Source: Mycogone perniciosa (taxonomy: Eukaryota; Ascomycota; Sordariomycetes; Hypocreales; Hypocreaceae). From it: a stretch of DNA of 64,000 bases. Each line of letters opens with the position of its first letter. Positions within the stretch are counted from its first letter, which is position 1. Below the pieces are notes generated by a model. That model saw only the letters and a list, made by a program, of their open reading frames with translations, did no database searches and had not been told where the DNA came from. Shown here piece after piece: positions 27,227-36,705 of the stretch. The position numbers and the translations under genes are program-made. The stretch covers positions 62,001 to 126,000 of the forward strand of contig JAOALB010000136.1 in the NCBI GenBank assembly GCA_025331125.1, written 5' to 3'.

Positions 27227-27637
27227 TATTATATTATAACCTAACTATATTCAAAACTAGGTTATAGGGATATAGGAGAATATTAATTACATTAATTAAT
27301 TATTAAAAACTAATTACTATACTAAAACTAATTACTTAAACACTTATTATATTAAAATATATAACTATTTACTTAATTACTATATTATTACAGTAATCGC
27401 AGCAACGCTTACTAGAATCTTAATAATTATATATAGATTTCCTTTATATATATATATAACTGGCTTGTTATTTATTTAGTATAGTTACTTAAATAGTTAT
27501 TAATTGCATTTACTAGAACCACCTGTTCTACAGAATCGTGACTACATTACCCTTCTCAGTATTCATCCCTGACCTCTCTGTTAACATAAACCCACGAGCC
27601 TCGGTTTATCCCTTGAGAATCAACCCGGATCATTACA
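27227..27637 (+). repeat. Gypsy LTR (411 bp), right boundary of the AT-rich block
   Basis: Homologous to 9004-9417. It begins TATTATATTATAACC and ends GGATCATTACA. The last 120 bp are nearly free of RIP changes, and normal-composition sequence starts at the next base. Confidence 0.8.
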
Positions 27638-27700
27638 AGCTGCCCCTACCTTTAAAATGGTATAAGCTCCTTTTTTACTTGGGTTAGGTGACTCAATAGT

Positions 27701-27825
27701 CCTCAAAAAACGGAATTATATAAATCTAAATTTGGCGTCTCAGGCTGCAAAAAATGGAAGATATCCAACTTAAGAAAAGAGCTTGACGGGATCCCGTATA
27801 TTCTAATGCATGTGGTCGTATATGG
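27701..27825 (+). repeat. Degenerate dispersed repeat, copy 1
   Basis: About 125 bp aligns almost without gaps to 42101-42225 in the same orientation, including ACGGAATTAT, TCTAAATTT, TGCAAAAAAT and the longer block GCTTGACGGGATCC then GTATATTCTAATG. The unit's nature is unknown; no terminal inverted repeats or ORF were recognised. Confidence 0.75.
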
Positions 27826-28285
27826 TGATTGGTCTCTTAGCTTACATAATATCCGCATCACTACATCACAGCAAACAAAGAAAATATCAAAAACATATAC
27901 AACAGCCGATGTTCGCAGCTGGTCACCTTGAATGTGTATGTGAGAGTGGATGAAAGTAAAAGCCGAAGCTTTCACTTGCCCGCACTATACATTCGTATCT
28001 GCTCGACTAATCGAAGTGGTCCCAAAAACCCCGAAAGAGGCTGTACTAACATGTCACACCTAATTATATGGTCGGATCTGTCAGATTCGAATTGATTTCG
28101 GCGCCTTGACGATTTCACCGAGGAGGCTAGTACACATTAATATATATATACGTGAGGGAAAACGGCAGACCCACTTTGTCGAGATGCTATGTATACAACT
28201 AGACTCACCTCTCCATCGTGAGTGAGAAATAAGTGGCGCAAACATTTCATCGGTGTTCTCTGAGTCAAGAAAAGGAAGTCAGGGA
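27826..28285. promoter_or_regulatory. Upstream region of the hydrolase gene
   Basis: 460 bp without a gene. It includes CCTCGGTGAAA on the minus strand at 28113-28123, similar to motifs in the two divergent promoters of the cluster, and an AT run at 28139-28150. No clear TATA box was assigned. Confidence 0.35.
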
Positions 28286-29143
28286 ATGTCGACTATCACT
28301 CTTCAGGCACCAAGCCTAGGTGTTATGCACGAGCGCCTTCGTCTTGAAATCGATGGAACATTAGTCGAGCTAGCTCTTTTCCGAAAAGTCGGCAACTCTC
28401 CACCTATCCTGTTTCTTCACGGCTGGGGGAGTTCCAAGGAAGACTATGTTGACATCCGACTTCATACGGCCTTCAGCGGACAGCCATTCCTTGCATACGA
28501 CGCACCTGGATGTGGTGAATCCTGGTGTGAAGATCTGTCGAAAGTCAACATTGGCTTCCTCGTCAAGACAGCACAGGCAGTACTGCATCATTTCCATATC
28601 CTCGAGTTTCATGTCGTGGGACATTCCATGGGCGGCCTCACTGCCCTTGAACTTGCGCACAGCAATCCCAAGGCTATCCGCAGCTTCGTCAATATTAAAG
28701 GCAATCTTGCTCCAGAAGACTGTTTTATTAGCCGACAAACTTTCAATGGTCAGACCGAGGATGTGGATGAATTTCTGAATGATTTTATCTTGCGCTGCCG
28801 CCAGTCCCCCTTCTACTCCACGGCATTGTATGCTGCTTCAATTCGGCAGCGAGTCCAAGTCGGCGCAATTAAAGGCATCTTTGAATCTATGGTGCACTTG
28901 TCAGACAGCGGCGCTCTGCTGTCCAAATTCTCGAGTTTTTCGTTCCCAAGAATTTTCGTGTTTGGCGAACAAAACGCAGGTCTTTCGTATCTGCCGAAGC
29001 TGAAAGCTGCTGGAGTTGAGCTGGCTGAGATTCCCAGCTCGGGCCATTTCCCTATGTATTCTAACCCTGTAGCTATGTGGTCTACTATACAAGCTTTCAT
29101 TCATGGAGCCGATGGTTTACAGCCAACTCGGCGCCAGCAATGA
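28286..29143 (+). CDS. Alpha/beta-fold hydrolase
   Basis: A single-exon gene of 285 aa from ATG 28286. An alternative in-frame GTG lies 33 bp upstream. The fold signature is clear: oxyanion segment HGWG (45-48), YDAPGCGES (71-79), nucleophile elbow VGHSMGG with Ser114, and a C-terminal SSGHF with His254. The acid position after strand 7 reads GEQNAG rather than a plain Asp, so the third triad member is not obvious. No signal peptide is seen, suggesting a cytosolic enzyme for an ester, lactone or C-C bond. It is convergent with the Zn2Cys6 regulator (128 bp gap) and lies at the edge of the aldolase/aminotransferase cluster, so a role in the same pathway is inferred. The substrate is unknown. 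Confidence 0.85.
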   Translation: MSTITLQAPSLGVMHERLRLEIDGTLVELALFRKVGNSPPILFLHGWGSSKEDYVDIRLHTAFSGQPFLAYDAPGCGESWCEDLSKVNIGFLVKTAQAVLHHFHILEFHVVGHSMGGLTALELAHSNPKAIRSFVNIKGNLAPEDCFISRQTFNGQTEDVDEFLNDFILRCRQSPFYSTALYAASIRQRVQVGAIKGIFESMVHLSDSGALLSKFSSFSFPRIFVFGEQNAGLSYLPKLKAAGVELAEIPSSGHFPMYSNPVAMWSTIQAFIHGADGLQPTRRQQ

Positions 29144-29271
29144 GGAAGGGGGGGTAAGGGGCGTGGCTTGACAGACCCCCGACATGTTCGATGGAATAGA
29201 CAGTTGGGGGTGTATAGTAGTTCCAGAATGTACATTTGACTCTCGTAGCTCAAATAAAAACAGAAATTCAT

Positions 29272-31562
29272 TCAATAGATCGTTTCAGGATCGTTACCCG
29301 AGGCCATCATCGGCCAGTAAAATCCTTGGGCACTATCTAGGCTTAATGAAGCATTGATAAACTCAAGGTCGGGCATCGGCTGTGCGAGCAGGTCGTGGAA
29401 AAAGGGTTCCGATAGCACCATGTCTGCCGTTATGTCCTGCGCCACAGCCATTGATTCGGGGCCACTTCTTCTGATGCCTTCGCTGTCCGGGAATTGAGCT
29501 GATGAGGCGTACGCACTTCGACTCTGCCTTTTTGTTTCGACAGACACAAAGAGAACTTTCATGGCATCTATATGTTGCTTGAACTCGGCAGCCGCGAAAT
29601 TGCTGTTGTTCGTAAGTTGCGAGAGAAACTGCACTGCTGTTTCAAAGGATTCCCTATCAGCTCGGCTGTCTTTATCATCGAGCAAGCTTGAGATAGCCAA
29701 GACTGTTGCCGCAGTGAAGAGATACTGGGTGTATAAATAGTCGAACATCATGAAGGTTCCGCTTATCCAAGAGTCGGTAAGGATCTGGCATGAGTGCCGC
29801 GCACACCGGACGCAGGCATCGGATAGGGCGATGGCAGACCCTGGAATTTCCGACGTGGACCCCATTTCGATGGCTTTAAGGCCAGTGCGAAAGACATGAA
29901 GCAAAACTGGACGGGTGGCAAGCATCACAAGCTGGAAATCTTATTAGTCATAGGCAATTGCCAATAGTCCTCATGGGGGAGGTATCTTACCTGGTTGAAC
30001 AGTAGATGCAGGGATTCTGCTTCTCGTTGTGCCGTGTTATTTCTCGTTGGGTCTATCTGCAATGATGGGGGAAGATCTTTGAGCCATTCTCGGAGAGCTG
30101 ACAGGCTATCGTGGACTCGCTGTGACAACGACGTCTGCTGAGACCTCTTACCGTATATTGAGTGAATTATACGTCCAGATATCCTTGCCAGGCCTATCAT
30201 TCCGATAGAATAAGCACAGTCCGCAAAGTCGCCGTCTGAAAGCTTATTTGATGGAAGGTCGAGATCAATATCACTGTCCTGAATCGCAACTGGATACCCT
30301 AACTTTGTGGCCCACATTCTATCAAACGTATATGCAGTCCACCAAACTCGGATCCTATGCTCACGCGCAGCTGGATCGGTAAGGAGAGGCTCGGGGACGT
30401 TGAGATGTAGACCCATGATAATGGCAACTCGCACCGCCGAACCGGCTAGGTTGTACGCAGAGTGTCGTCGATTCAGACAAAGAGAATAGAAGGACTGTTA
30501 GGCAGGGTTAATATGTAAGAGGAGTACAGATGCGGACATAGGGGAAACATACCAGAAGGAGCCATGTCTCTACCATTTCAACCGTCGGTCGCTCACTGAC
30601 AACGCGGAGGACTTTTGTTGCTTTAGCGAAGTATTCCAGTCCAGGGAAATTTTCAAGTGCAACAGACGTTCGCGTTGAATACATCTTCCCGATTGCAAAC
30701 AGTGCCCAAAATTTACTCTGGATGAGACAGCCCATTGATCGAGGATATTGCAGACTCTGTTCAAGCTCCTCAAGTATAACACTACTGCGAACAATGTGGT
30801 GCCAACGTCCAAGACACTTTAAGGCAGCACTGACAAGAAGACGCGCCTGCGGTGGGCTCGGCCACGCACAAGCTGCATCGCTCAATACCATGAGCTCTTC
30901 CTCGGCTGGATAATTTACTCGAGGAATATGGCTGTGTTCAGAATCAGACATGGCCTGGCGGAAGCGCGTCGCAAACGCCGAGTCTGAGGCTTCAGCGACA
31001 AGGATAGGTGTATGAGGAATAGCCATGTCAATGAACCAAGGAGTGCTTGCCAACTCAGGGGCCTGTGTTGACGGTGCCGTGATATGACACTCTGCACCTT
31101 TCGCGGTTTCCACAGTATCTCTATTCTGCGAATCAGGATGCAATCCGGGTTGAGATACATGGCGCTGAAGCCTCCGGTTCTCGGCGATCAGCTCATCGAT
31201 ATACCTACTAGGTCAGTATAAATTCACTGTCCAATCGCCCGGTCATGCCACTACTTACTGTTGGCTAACTTTTACCAATCTATCCTTCTGAGGATAAATG
31301 CACTCCACCGCCTTATTGGCCCGTCTACAGTTACTGCAAGGCCTCCCCCCAGAGCATTTGACTCTTCGCGAGTGACATTCACGACAGCTGATTGTATATT
31401 TGGTGGTTAGTACCTCTAGAAATATGGACAACAGCCAATGCTTTCTGAAGGAGCTCGTTCGCCTTACGCTATTGATCTGGCCCGAGGCACATATGGGGCT
31501 TTCACTGTAGAGGTAGTGCCCGTTGTATGCTGCCCGTCCAGCTCGTCTAATGCATCAGTCAT
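29272..31562 (-). CDS. Zn2Cys6 fungal transcription factor, cluster regulator candidate
   Basis: A five-exon model: 31562-31468, 31387-31259, 31204-30553, 30494-29991, 29931-29272, giving 679 aa. All introns (54-80 nt) have GT/AG, and intron 1 contains TACTAAC. The N-terminal binuclear cluster has Cys33, 36, 43, 49, 52 and 60 (CRECHSRRVKC...PCSNCRR), followed by a YIDELIAENRRLQRH coiled-coil-like linker and dimer region. The middle contains the fungal_trans signature WLLLSFYSLCLNRRHSAY with AVRVAIIMGLHLN. It is a nuclear DNA-binding activator of the Gal4 type, expected to bind CGG half-sites. It is divergent from the aldolase gene with a 439-bp shared promoter, a usual layout for pathway-specific regulators. 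That it controls this cluster is inference. Confidence 0.9.
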
Positions 31563-32001
31563 CGCACCCGCTACGTTCGTGTCGAGCGGCCAAGAGTGCG
31601 AAATACCGGCTTACAGGAATAGGTTGACATGCCTCAAGCTCAGTTTGTGACGGGGAAAAGTCTTCCATAGCGCGTGCTGAGCTCAACTAATACGTCAAAT
31701 GCGGTAACAAACCTCGGCATAATATCTCATTTGCCGACAGAGAAGTGGACCATGGCTCGGTATATCGACCATCTCGCCGAGCTGCTAATACTACCACTGT
31801 CTTACTTCCAGATATACACCGAACAACTCATTGCAACTATTTCCAGATCACATTTTCAAGTCTTTCCACATCAATATTGCTGCCAATTGTGCCATACACC
31901 TTAACTGCTTCTTTATTGTATTCCAGCGCTATCAACGGTTTTGGGGCTTTGGTTGATTTATCGAAGAATGCTCTTAATGCGGCATTTCATACTCATCAGC
32001 T
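31563..32001. promoter_or_regulatory. Divergent promoter of regulator and aldolase genes
   Basis: 439 bp between two divergent start codons. It contains CTCGGCAT (31713-31720), GCTCGGTATA (31755-31764) and palindromic CTCGCCGAG (31773-31781), related to TCGGYG motifs in the other cluster promoter. These are candidate Zn2Cys6 half-sites. Confidence 0.45.
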
Positions 32002-32939
32002 ATGACAACCTCGATTCGGAACCCGCAGTTACGCCTTCTCAATGCTCTCCGAGCCGACTCGAAGCCTATTATGACCTTCTTGGGGCTTCCGTCCTTTCGC
32101 ACAGCCCAAATTGTAGCTCAGACTGGCCTTGATGTCAGCACTTTTCGTCTTCTATAATTTATTTTCCCGCTGATGATTGTAAAGGGCATCATCATCGATT
32201 GCGAGCATGGCCATATCAGTGACGATTCCATGCACAGCTCGACTGCCGCTATTGCTGCTTTAGGGGTGTCGCCGCTTGTTCGTCTCAGAATGACTCACGC
32301 GGATTTGATCAAAAGAGCTTTGGATGCTGGTGCACAGTAAGTGACATAAATACCTGCCATTCAAATACTGAAAGGTTTTACAAGCGGCATCGTTGTACCT
32401 CAAATCAATACTGCCGAAGAGGCCAGGGCCGTTGTGTCTCATTCAAAATTCCCTCCACAAGGACTTCGAGGGCAAGGCTCAGCGTTTCCAGCCATCGCTC
32501 ATGGTATCGACCTCCCGATATATCTGGAAACGGCCAACGAAACGGTTATCATCTGTCTTCAAATTGAATCGAAAGCGGGGGTCGAGAATGTTGACGCCAT
32601 CTGTGCTATACCTGGCGTCGGTTAGTGATTGACCCCTCCGCAAATCCTAAGAATAGTTTCACTAATATCCGTCAAGATATGATTCTAATCGGGCCGAACG
32701 ACCTTGCTCTGTCGATTCTTGGCTATCTTCCAGCAAGAGGTGATGAACCCGAGGTTGTCAACGCTATCGAAAAGATCGTGTTAGCAGCCAGAAAGCATGG
32801 AAAATGGGTCGGCCGACTATCAAACAACGGGGCTTTGTGCAAGGAGCATTTGAAAGTGTTTGATACAGTGGCTATGAGTTACGATATTCGGGCGATTCAA
32901 AATTGGTATACTACCGAGCTGTTAGTTGCGCGCTCCTAA
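32002..32939 (+). CDS. HpcH/HpaI-family 2-oxo-acid aldolase
   Basis: Four exons: 32002-32133, 32185-32336, 32385-32620, 32677-32939, giving 260 aa, the usual family length. Introns are 48-56 nt; the first donor is GTCAGC, unusual but frame-consistent. Family residues are all present: base His52 in DCEHGH, Arg77 in PLVRLR, Asp91 in LDAGAH, and metal ligands Glu156 (QIESKAG) and Asp174 (VDMILIGPNDL). Class II enzymes of this family cleave or form 4-hydroxy-2-oxo acids using pyruvate and a divalent metal. The active site therefore looks intact; the acceptor aldehyde or keto acid is unknown. It shares a promoter with the regulator and faces the RraA gene tail to tail. Confidence 0.88.
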
Positions 32940-33515
32940 TGCCAGCAGGGTAGAAGAGAGAATGCATCAACCTGAATGCCCAAGCCTAGTGTAGGGCAAA
33001 CTTCGTTTAGTCTACTCCGTACCACGAAAATTGTTGTGAGAGCAAGTAGGAGATGGGAGGGCCGTGCGTACATACACATTTTAAAAGGTTTACCATGGTA
33101 GGAGATGCCATCTCAATGCCAGTCGCCTTTGTAGCATGTCTTACGTGGAAATAGACCATGGGCAGAAGATAACCCTAAGACAGCGGTTCATTCCTTTGAC
33201 TCCTTTGCGTGCATTGCCCAGCATATATTTAACCCACAAACGTAGAACGAAAATGGATCTACGAAGTAGGTGTCGCATGCCACTCAAGATATCCCAGTGT
33301 ATAGCGCTCCACTAAACTCAAGGACTGTAAATAATTTCTTACTTGAGATCTTGTTTAATGATGTATCATCATATAGTAAAATGCGTTTGTGGTTCAAAGT
33401 AGCAAAGTTGGCATTAATCTGTAATTTGGAAGAGTATTGATCTAGAGGAAGCACTATATATTGATACAAAATCGCTTCTCCTTTGACAGTTCTGAACGCT
33501 ATCTTCAAATAACTC
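32940..33515. other. Intergenic region between convergent aldolase genes
   Basis: 576 bp separating the 3' ends of the HpcH-type and RraA-type genes. It presumably holds both 3' UTRs and terminators. Apart from GTCTACTCCGTAC-type sequence near 33010 I see no structured element or gene. Confidence 0.4.
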
Positions 33516-34901
33516 TTATGCCTTACGCTGCAGTTTATGATAACCGACCTGCTCTCGCGCCTCGGCGATTGTTGCTCCGCCAGCGATCATTTCCCGGATG
33601 CCAGCTTCGCTCTCCTCGATTATTCGCGCGACTTCGGCCACCTCACGAGCTCGATCTCGCGGAACAATAACCACACCATTTGAATCGGCAACAACGATGT
33701 CTCGGGGGTTGACACGTACCTTGCCGATGCCAATCGACTCGTTGACGCCTCCCACTTGAACACGATCCTTACCGGTTCGCATCCAGCGTCCAGCTGTGAA
33801 GAGCGGGTAGTCATCGCTGATGGCACGGTTCACATCGCGGCACACACCATCGATAACAGATGCAGCAATGCCTCGAATGCCGGCGTACTGAGTCATAATA
33901 TCGCCCCAGACGGTACAATCTGTGCGACCACCGTTGTCGATGACTATGACATCGCCTATGGCAACGTCGTCGATGAAATCACCAACACTCCCTGGCGGTT
34001 CGCTGGCGGGTACGTAACGTACAGTGAAGGCCGGCCCGACGGTGACCTTTTTGTAATTGGTCAAAGGCATGATGTTGAACGCCTGCCCAGGAATGCCCAG
34101 TTTGTCAAGCGCGTCAGAGACCCCGGGGGTGTCTGAACCGGCGAACAGGGCAACCAACTCTTGATCCTCAGCACTGGTTTTCTTCGGATTTTGGTTGGCA
34201 GATGCCGCAGCTGTTATCGACAGTGTACTCTCTATACACTCTATACCCTCGTGGATGGCTTCGAATTGCCTGTCGTGCATCACCTCAGACACGTGGTGGC
34301 CCGCTCGAACGGCCTGGACCATAAGGGTCTGACGACTGTCGATCCGCTCACCAAATTCCAGGACCTCCTCAATGCGCTTGGCCGGGATGAACACTGTTCC
34401 GCAGCTATCGGCTATCACATAGTCGTTTTGGTGGACTGTGACGCCTTGTATCTGCAGCGGTTTGCCGGAGTCGACTTGCACCACTCGATTGCGCGCGCTG
34501 ATCATGGTTACGCCGCGGCCGTAAACAGGATAGCCGATCTCACGGCTGCCGTCGATATCACGACTCATGCCATCGATGATGGTTCCACGAATGCGCTTCG
34601 CTTTCGAAGCATTGGCGATGATATCACCCCAGCATGAGATGCCATCTATGCCCCCGGAGATGACGAGAATGCGGTCATCCGTCGTTACCACATCTATGAC
34701 TGGGGTGATTAAATGGGCCGTGGGCACAGCATCAGTCTTGGGGCCTACTTTCACTGTGCTGGCGCGTCCGACAATCTTGGGGCAGTCCCAGAGTGGTCGT
34801 AGGCCGTATGTGGCTCCTTTGAGGCCGAGAAAATCCAAGGCATCAGACACTGTATTGGTGTCGAGCGCCGAAAGTCGGTCCAAAATACTGGATTGACTCA
34901 T
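33516..34901 (-). CDS. Tandem RraA-like / HMG-aldolase-like protein
   Basis: A single exon, 461 aa from ATG 34901. The reading frame stays open upstream to an ATG at 35063, but the later start gives the first domain its normal N-terminus. Two RraA-fold domains follow one another: residues about 5-215 and 245-450. Each keeps the WGD motif (91-93; 332-334), the IIDG/VIDG turn, the catalytic Arg-Asp pair (Arg114-Asp115; Arg355-Asp356) and an ADS.G.V.IP C-terminal motif. RraA-fold HMG/CHA aldolases are metal-dependent pyruvate aldolases that cleave 4-hydroxy-4-substituted-2-oxoglutarates and also decarboxylate oxaloacetate. Family members are normally single-domain, about 220 aa, so this is an internal duplication. 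It is divergent from the aminotransferase. Confidence 0.88.
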   Translation of the reverse strand: MSQSSILDRLSALDTNTVSDALDFLGLKGATYGLRPLWDCPKIVGRASTVKVGPKTDAVPTAHLITPVIDVVTTDDRILVISGGIDGISCWGDIIANASKAKRIRGTIIDGMSRDIDGSREIGYPVYGRGVTMISARNRVVQVDSGKPLQIQGVTVHQNDYVIADSCGTVFIPAKRIEEVLEFGERIDSRQTLMVQAVRAGHHVSEVMHDRQFEAIHEGIECIESTLSITAAASANQNPKKTSAEDQELVALFAGSDTPGVSDALDKLGIPGQAFNIMPLTNYKKVTVGPAFTVRYVPASEPPGSVGDFIDDVAIGDVIVIDNGGRTDCTVWGDIMTQYAGIRGIAASVIDGVCRDVNRAISDDYPLFTAGRWMRTGKDRVQVGGVNESIGIGKVRVNPRDIVVADSNGVVIVPRDRAREVAEVARIIEESEAGIREMIAGGATIAEAREQVGYHKLQRKA

Positions 34902-35253
34902 CGTGTCGATTGTGGTGATCAACGGGGGGTGGCTTATTTGAAAGGAAGAGATAGAAAAGAGAATGCCCGATACATATAGGTTTGGACTGAGTGATGCGAT
35001 TCGGCTCTCATCTCGGTGATCAGGCACTATCTGCCGAACCCGATCTCCGGGAAGTCTCCACATGCGGCCGATAGCAACTTCGGTGAACTTGCAATGTTGC
35101 CGAAGCTCGACTCGGCGAAACTCGCGGCGAGGCGAGCAGTCAAGATACGTATAGCGATATACATATACAGCTCACTTGCCCCTGGCCATAACCATAAATA
35201 TACGTAGCATATAGCACTATGCTGCAATAACTTTGACCATTTTATTATCACCA
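34902..35253. promoter_or_regulatory. Divergent promoter of RraA-type and aminotransferase genes
   Basis: 352 bp, rich in CGG-containing half-sites: CTCGGTGAT (35012-35020), CTGCCGAACC (35031-35040), TTCGGTGAAC (35079-35088), TTGCCGAAG (35097-35105) and CTCGGCGAAA (35111-35120). The density suggests co-regulation by the neighbouring Zn2Cys6 protein, which is an inference. Confidence 0.5.
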
Positions 35254-36705
35254 ATGTCTCGATTTGCTAGTCTTTCTGAGGCAACGCCCGACGCCGCTTT
35301 CGCCTTGATTGAGGCGTACAAGGCAGACCCTTCGCCCTTGAAAGTTGATCTCAGTCCTGGGTTCTATCGTGACGAAGATGCACGGCCCTGGATCTTGCCC
35401 TCTGTGCGGAAGGTAGTGTTGATTCTCGCTACCTTGACTCGCTCTTTTACTCAATATGTCTAGGCCAAGCAAGCTTTACTAAGTGACCCGACTGCGGATC
35501 ACGAGCATTTACCTATCCTCGGTCATTCTGGACTGCTCAATAGTGCCCAAAAACTTGTATTCGATGTGACATCCGAGGAAGCCACCACCATCGCATCAAT
35601 CCAGACCATCGCAGGTACTGGGGCAAATCACCTCGGTGCCTTGCTTCTGGCCAAAGCTAGCCGCCCTCGGACAGTCTGGATCTCGGATCCTACGTGGATC
35701 AATCATGAAGAAATCTGGCAGCTAGTAGACAGCGGAATTGAGCGTCAGACATACTCCTACTTCGATAAGCAGTTATTTTTTATCGACTTCGAGGGCACCG
35801 TATCTACCCTGCGTTCGAAGGCCACAGAAGGCGATGTTGTGGTCATGCACGGTTGCGCACATAATCCTACTGGACTCGACTTCACCAAGGATCAGTGGAA
35901 GGTCATTGCCAACGTTTGCGAACAGAAGAGGCTCGTTCCTTTATTTGACCTCGCTTAGTGAGTAATGTTGCCTGAATTCGAAACAACCCAGTGAGTTAAT
36001 TGACTTGTAGCCAGGGCTTTGCCACCGGAGATCTGGCTGAAGATGCTTGGTCCGTACGGTACTTCTTCCGCAACACATCACTAGAAATGTTAGTGGCGCA
36101 ATCATTCTCCAAGAATTTTGGTCTATATGGCGAGCGTGTAGGCGTGCTCCATGTTGTATGCAGGACGGAGGACACTAGATTGAAGATCCTCAACATGCTT
36201 ACACATCTATCTCGCGCTGAGATAACGACTCCCCCTATCAACGGCGCCAAGATTGTGACAAAAATACTTGGAGACAAAGACTTGAAGCAGCAGTGGCAAA
36301 ACGATTTGCTGCACATGAGTAACCGTATGAGGTCAATGCGAAAAAGACTAGTGGACGCACTTCGGAAACGTCAAACACCAGGCTCTTGGGATCACATATT
36401 AACAGATGTGAGTTTCTTATACTTCTTTCATGCATCGTGATATACTATATAGATTCGCTGACGCTCCCGCAGATTGGGATGTTCTCGATGACATGCTTGC
36501 AACCAGAACAAATCCGGGCATTGAAGGAAGAATATCATGTACATCTTCTGCCCTCGGGAAGAGTATCAATGACAGGCTGTTCGTATCCAAGACATTCCTA
36601 GGGCTCCTGTGCTCCGAAGCTAATTCGCACTTAGTAACTGAGCATAATGTGGAACATGTTGCAAAGGCGTTACACAAGGTCATTCTGGCCGCCAAACCCG
36701 TGTAA
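35254..36705 (+). CDS. Class I aspartate/aromatic-type aminotransferase
   Basis: Five exons: 35254-35412, 35464-35957, 36011-36407, 36473-36578, 36635-36705, giving 408 aa, normal for the AAT family. The last donor is GTTCGT; splicing there restores GRVSMTGLTEHN and removes an otherwise premature stop. PLP features are complete: HNPTG with Asn187, FDLAYQG with Asp215 and Tyr218, the Schiff-base lysine Lys252 in SFSKNFGLYGERVG, and substrate-carboxylate Arg380 in GRVSM. It transfers the amino group between an amino acid (aspartate, glutamate or an aromatic or substituted analogue) and a 2-oxo acid. Beside two pyruvate-type aldolases it probably interconverts the pathway's amino acid and 4-hydroxy-2-oxo acid. 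No mitochondrial presequence is obvious. Confidence 0.9.

Noticed and set aside
27703..27975. 90-aa minus-strand ORF near the TE border
   Set aside because: It overlaps the dispersed repeat 27701-27825, has no recognised domain, and its homologous stretch at 42.1 kb is not open.
33756..34637. Plus-strand ORFs opposite the RraA gene
   Set aside because: They are antisense shadows of a strongly supported double-domain protein.
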